Shown: positions 58,388 through 64,000 of the stretch, piece by piece
How positions within the stretch are numbered: the first letter of the stretch is position 1
How the letters are laid out: each line of letters starts with the position of its first letter
Assembly: GCA_013397845.1 (NCBI GenBank)
Contig: VZTG01001872.1
Span: forward strand, 1,776,430 to 1,840,429
Reading direction: 5' to 3'
DNA length: 64,000 bases
Origin: Melanocharis versteri
Lineage: Eukaryota > Chordata > Aves > Passeriformes > Melanocharitidae
Notes under the pieces: model-generated
Told to the model about the DNA's origin: nothing
The model's input: the letters and a program-made list of their open reading frames with translations, nothing else
The model's database searches: none
Position numbers and translations under genes: made by a program

Positions 58388-61300
58388 CTGTAAAAGACAG
58401 ACAAGAAAATGCAATATGTCATGGAGAACTTCTCAAATGAATGCACCGATGTATCTTACCCTCAGAATTCCTTTTTCAAAGGCAAGCACACTGGCACTGG
58501 TGAGGTGTGCAGCACGGAAGATACTCTGGCAGCACGGAGCTTGCTATGTGTCCGGAGGGGTGGATGCCATCTTCCCTGGCTCACATGAAAGAGATGACAG
58601 ATGTTTGCTGCCACACCTCACCTTTCGGGCAGGGCCACCAGAAGCAATCACACGAAATGCTGGTTACACACCCATAGCCCAGTGGCTACAGAAACTGGCT
58701 CGGCCACACCAGCTGCAGCAGCAGCTTATGGCCTCCAGTGCCAGGCAGGTTTTTAACACTGCTCGTGTGATTACACTTCGCTCCCAGCATCGACATGAAG
58801 GACAATCCAATCAGCAAAATCCACTTACAAGAATGGCTTAACCCTTCAACACAGCAAGGCCAGCTTCCCTCATCACCAAGGCAGAGCAGAACAGTATCAC
58901 GGGCCAGACTTCTCTGCAAGGGCTTAGACAACACAGATGGAAAGTATGGGCAACTCCTCTGGAATACTTGAATCCAGTAGTGCCTTCACACAGAAATGCC
59001 AACCTAGCATCAGATTAGTGCAGAGAGGACAGCATGCAAAGTGAGGTACACTCTTCCTGAGCATCCAGTGTGTATCTGCATACAGGATGCAGACAGGAAA
59101 TTAAAACAGTGAACTGGACAAACCAGGAAGTTCTTCCAAGCTTCTTGTGGTATCTTACAGTTGGTTTTAATGCTATAATTCCTTTCTCCCCTTATGGGCA
59201 AAGAGCACATGTTCCCCATGCCAAATGACAGCTCTTAGTTTTCTGTGTCAGCAAGGAAGATAGGAATAAAAGCTGATCTCTGGGGTCATGGCAGGACCCC
59301 AGCTGGCGAGAGCAGGAAGGTGATGGGTATGAGCTGAAAATACTGCCAGTAGAAGGCATCACAGGGGCACAAGACTTCTTATGGTACGAAAACAGAAGAC
59401 CTTACCCAGAGCCAGTTAATCATGGTAAAAAACATTTGCATAGCTGCTCCCCATTCCTTGATACTTGTGCTGCTCCAAGGAAGCTGCAGCTCCCTCCAGG
59501 GTGTGCCCTGCTAACTTCCCCCCATTTTTGCCAAACATTAAACCAGGCTTTCAGCTATGGTCATTCCATGAATGATGTGGAATGTGCAAATCCAAACCAC
59601 AGCAAGAAACGGAACAGCAGAGTCAAATCTTTGAAAGCAAGAGGGAGATTAAAACATGACCCAGATAAGGACTTTGGCCTTTTTGGTTGCATTGCTCCAT
59701 TCTCCTGCCACACAGGGAGTTTTCCCACAGCCTTGACAGCAACTGTAAAGTACACAGAACTTCATCAAACACGTGTCTGCTGCGAAATACCTCTCTGAGA
59801 GAGCCTCTCTCTGCTGCACTACAAGTGTATTAGGAGGATTGCTGTAAGAATGATTTGTCTTCTGGAGTCTACATTCCACCAAGCATGAAAGAAACAGCAA
59901 CTTTTTCTCCTCAAAAGCTGACAATACAGCTGTCTGTCTGAAAGCAGGAGAGCGAGCTCTCACCCAGCAAAGACGCTAAAGAATTGGTCAAATAAGATCA
60001 ATGGAACAGTGCATCAGTTCTTGCACAGCTGGAACTCTCTGGTGGATAAAAACCTTCAGTAAAGTAAAAGCAAACTTGCTTTTATCAGGATTAAAATATC
60101 ACATATACAAATGGACTCACGCTGTTGGGAAAAGAAGGATATTTCTTTTCAGCTTTTCATAGCAGGATGATTACGTTTTTTAAAAAAAGACCTGACTGGA
60201 CTTTGAAGAAGCAAAGACATGAAAAAAGACTGAAAACCAACCAGAAATCAATACTTTTTTTTTCCTTTAAATCAGCTTTTCCATCCTGATGAAAACAAAA
60301 CCAAAGGAAGTAATCCTAAAGCCTTAACAACATGGTTCTCCAATGTTTAAATGTGGCCAGGAAACCAAACCCTCCATAATTTGCACAGCATGTCAGGCAT
60401 GGGCGTCAGCAACTAAACATTACCTTATCTCCAAGCATATACTTAAAGCACATAGTTAAGAGATGCCAGCAACCCTGTTACAGCAAGGCAAGGGGCAGGT
60501 TCTTACTTCAAGTGTGAATAGTGCTAAAAAAGAACCTAGAGCAGACACTTTGCTTTATTCCTCCGGCACCGGTCACAGGACTTGACAATTCACCAAGTAA
60601 AAAACTTGGATCTTAAACAGCTCAGAAGGAGCTGTATGTTTTGTTCAATCCAACTTCTAAGTACACCTGACTGCAAAATACCAAAACCACATAAAATAAT
60701 GTTCTGCTCCTCTGTTTCAAATCCCAAAGCTTAAGAACAAAATGTGCCGGGTCATAAAAAGCAATCAGTAAATAAAAAGGCTTATCTGAGAGGCATGAGG
60801 TCTGCACAGACTACACTCATTGCTCACCTAAGAGCAGTCAGTACGTGAATTAAATTCAACTTTAATTACAGATGGGTTAGATCACAAGTTCTTACCTTTG
60901 GATGGATTTGTGCAAGAACACCACAGCAGTGCCTAAAAAATGGGGCAAGATGCTGCATGCTCTGGGGAGAGACAAAAGCTGGCTTGTGACCTGCCTGAGC
61001 CCATCATGGACTTGTGCCTGCAGGGTTTGCTCCTCACGCCTGGTGAGGTGAAGCTCACCCACCACAGAAACCCAGACACAGCTCTGTCCCTGTGAGCAGA
61101 GGAGCTGCATGGGGAAGTGTGGACATCCCTCCTGTGAGGGTGAACCAACTACCAGGAAAGCTGATGAGCTGGGTAATTGGGCATGCAAATGAAATCTGGG
61201 TGTCTGCCAGTTGGCTTTTCTGTGAGGACCAAAGGTTTAGAAAGTTTTTTTGCTTTGAAAGCCTGTAGCAAACGTGAACGTGGAGTTTAGGGGAATCACC

Positions 61301-64000
61301 CTGGTTGTATGGCTGGATTGTTGACTGTTTCTGACGGCCCCAGCCCCATGGCCTGTGCCAGAGAACACAGTCGCCTTCTTGAAGCAGATGTGGATTATCG
61401 CAGGAACACGGCGCTGGCCAAACGCCGGGTCTGGGTGATAAAGAGCCCGGCATAGCAGTGTGGGATCAGATAGCCTCGGCCCCCAGCTGCAGGGAGACAA
61501 AACTTGCTGCATGTGGCACGAACGAGACAGGCCAGTAACACACCACAGCAGGGGACAGATGTGCTGCCGGCACCTCGCTCCACACACGCACAGACCCCAC
61601 CTCCTCTGTGCCATCAAAGTCAAGTAGGTGGTACAGAGAGACTTTACTCCCCTCACCAAGCACCAGGCAGGAAAGCCTCTCTCTGTCCGCTGCAAGTTGC
61701 GAAGACAGCCCCAAAAAATCCTGTATCAGAAATCCACTGGACAGCTGCCAAGCGGGACAGCTGTGTCCTGGGGCTGAAGCAACAGCTGGGCTGAGCCAGG
61801 AAACCTCCACGTACCAGCACAACACACAGGGTGAGAAAGCACCCCTCTCAGATCCTCTTAAAATAGGAACAAGAAAGTAGCAGCACCAACGGTGGGGATT
61901 CCAGTGTGTGAGTATCTCCTGTTGGAATACTGTGCTCATCACACCATCTCCCTATGCACACCTGGATAAATGCACCTTTCTTCCCATGAAAAGCTGCTCC
62001 TACCAGCCAAAAACGGACCATTACTCCCCAGGAAGATCCCACTGTATTTCTGCTGTAACAGAAATCTTAATTCAGCTGCAACATCCACTCTCAGGAATCC
62101 CAGACAACTAAGGGAACCTGGAGCTGCAAAGGGAGAAAGGAGAGGCTGTAACACTCCTCATTCTCCATTTTGATATTATGGTCAAATTGCCCTCTTTTTT
62201 ACAGGCCTGTATCTTTCCACCAGCGGGATGAGGATTACACAGGAACTCCTCCATTATATGTGTAAGGGATTATTATTAACAACTGTTTCTAAATGATTGG
62301 TTTGCTAGAGCTCGGCAAACAACTTTGCTCTGGCAGCAAAAGTGTGAAGGGAAATCCAGGCAAATGGAATGAAACCCTAAAATACTATGCATTCCTCTCG
62401 CGTTGCTTCTTACAAAAAGGTTCCACTTCTGAGGCCAAAAACCTTGCTGTTGAAAAACATACTTTTGTGAGGAAGTCTAGAAAAAAAATCTCTGTGTTGG
62501 TCATCTCCAGTTTTCAGGTTTTTTTCCAAAGGTACAAGACCACTCACATCAACTTTATTGCCATCTGTGGCAAAATGCCAGAGCCCAGTTTGAATTCCTC
62601 CAGTATACATATATATATATATAAAAATACCTTCATTTTTCTTTCTGTCCCAAGATTTTCATTCAATATCACACAGCAATTTTCCTCATCTGCTTCTTGA
62701 TATGCGGATGCACAACGTATGCCCTGGACATACTCATATTTGTGAGTGTGTGCATTTGTTTTTACACAGAGAAACTTGAAAATGTGTTTACTTACAGCAG
62801 ATATTTGGTACTTTTTTGCCGTCATGGTCCAGTCTGTATTTTTGATGCTCGGTAAATAAAACGTAACTGGGGGGAGTCAGTAGTAAAAGGCAACAAATAT
62901 AAGGAACAAATGAAAGGAGGAGAAATGTTCAGAGGGTTACCAAAAAAAACCCCTGCCAGACAGTGCAGGCACATGAATGAAAACACTGAGCTCTTCCTAC
63001 AAAAATCAGTCAGCAATCCCTGCACTTCAAGAGAGATTCCAGACTCAGAAAGTGACACAAGCAAAGGGGGACAGTTACCTTAAGAACTAGCCATCAGCTT
63101 CAAAACCAGAGGTCAGCTTGTCTCTTGGTGTAACTGCAGCCATTGCCTGGCCACTTTTTATTCTATTTGTGACTTCAAAGGTGGCGTCTCCCCCTCCGCT
63201 TCTAACAGCCACATTTTACTGTCTTTCCACGCTGGGATTTCAGAGAAGGCCTTCATGGTTGCTGGTTTTGGGTGACTCACTGGGAAGACCCAGGCTATAA
63301 GGAACAAGTGCTACTGGAACAATTGGTGCCCAGGAGAGGGTCACTGCCTGAGTGGCCCACTCTGGCCACCTGCTCTGCAGCCCAGCCAGCAAAACACGAC
63401 TGATGCTTCTCCCTGTGCTCACGTCTGCCTTCCCTACGGCTCTGAGGACATTCGGAGCAAAGGCACAAGCTTGCTGTGGGTGCTCCCTTTGGCAGCTCAG
63501 CTGGTAACATCTGGCAGAGAGACAGAGAGGGCAGTGAGAAGCAATAAAATCTAAATAGCTTTTTCAGACTTGCCTGGCAACCTGGGAAACCCTGACCTTA
63601 CTGCTTGGGGCAGACGTGTGGACCTCTGTGCACTTTTCCTACTAAAAAAAGGGATTGCCGCCTTCCCTTCCCGGACTGTTACAGCTAGGGTTGGATTAAA
63701 AACAGAATTCCCCTCCCCAAAGCCAATTCCACAGTTATAAAACATGTCTTCATCCCAAAATTAGGCAAAGAAAGCCAGTCTCAGGTCTTTTTTTCCACTA
63801 AAAAAAAATGTAAAATACTCTGTTGAAATGTTCCTTTTTTGATGAGTGAGATTTTCTACTTAAGTCCTTTGTGTAAAATGACAGCAAAACATTGACCTCA
63901 CTGAAATGAAAAGCCACCATCACCCACTGACGGAAATTTTGACAGGATCAATAGGTTCCTGTGAAACTGTTCGATCTTGTTGAATCAGCAAATATAAATC
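58388..64000 (-). other. SLC1A4: SLC1A4 intron 1 (partial, runs off window)
   Basis: No sequence encoding the SLC1A4 N-terminal helices is found on the - strand up to the window edge, so this is intron 1. A short (AT)n microsatellite lies at about 62606-62624. The longest - strand frame (61466-61942) does not resemble an SLC1 protein. Confidence 0.65.
62606..62624. repeat. (AT)n microsatellite
   Basis: About nine AT units followed by an A-rich tail, within SLC1A4 intron 1. Confidence 0.8.

Noticed and set aside
58371..58841. 156-codon + strand open frame overlapping SLC1A4 exon 2
   Set aside because: Antisense to a proven exon, with no recognisable protein features.
61466..61942. 158-codon - strand frame considered as SLC1A4 exon 1
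   Set aside because: It lacks the SLC1 N-terminal helices and any motif of the family. No CpG island surrounds it.
1..64000. Search for CRISPR arrays, tRNA/rRNA genes, operons or a novel defence-type system
   Set aside because: No regularly spaced repeats, cloverleaf-forming sequences or compact gene clusters were seen. The window is ordinary vertebrate DNA with three known genes.

Overview
This window is vertebrate nuclear DNA, almost certainly from a bird. It holds spliced genes with GT-AG introns, CpG-island promoters, and several decayed CR1 LINE fragments of the kind that dominates bird repeats. The gene set and order (RAB1A, CEP68, SLC1A4) match the conserved block on human 2p14, here in inverted orientation. 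No bacterial, phage, CRISPR or rRNA/tRNA content was seen.

Layout: 1-4240 is intergenic with nothing recognisable. 4240-5240 is a CpG island interrupted by a 299-base N gap, and is the likely RAB1A promoter and exon 1. 5240-11075 is RAB1A intron 1. RAB1A exons 2-6 run on the + strand from 11076 to 16264, followed by a 3' UTR of 0.6-1.6 kb. CEP68 lies on the - strand, with its start codon at 24581 and its stop at 20003. All five of its coding exons can be placed exactly, giving 763 residues. CEP68 and RAB1A converge tail to tail. The CEP68 5' end is probably in the CpG-rich stretches at 26030-26300 and/or 27540-28310. That area is poorly assembled: it has several short N runs and a perfect 488-base direct duplication that looks like an assembly artefact. 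28310-42500 is intergenic, with two antisense CR1 fragments. SLC1A4 lies on the - strand. Exons 2-8 are placed exactly (58387 down to 43483), and exon 1, which encodes the N-terminal third, lies beyond the right edge. CR1 fragments occur in its introns.

The three genes are not functionally linked. RAB1A is an ER-Golgi trafficking GTPase, CEP68 is a centrosome linker protein and SLC1A4 (ASCT1) is a neutral amino acid exchanger. Exon joins were tested by checking that phases match and that each joined protein reads through; all do. I found no convincing undescribed system. The observations most worth checking are the false duplication, the conserved CEP68 phosphodegron-like motif, the possible overlap of the RAB1A and CEP68 3' UTRs, and an antisense ORF in RAB1A intron 1 that I could not identify.
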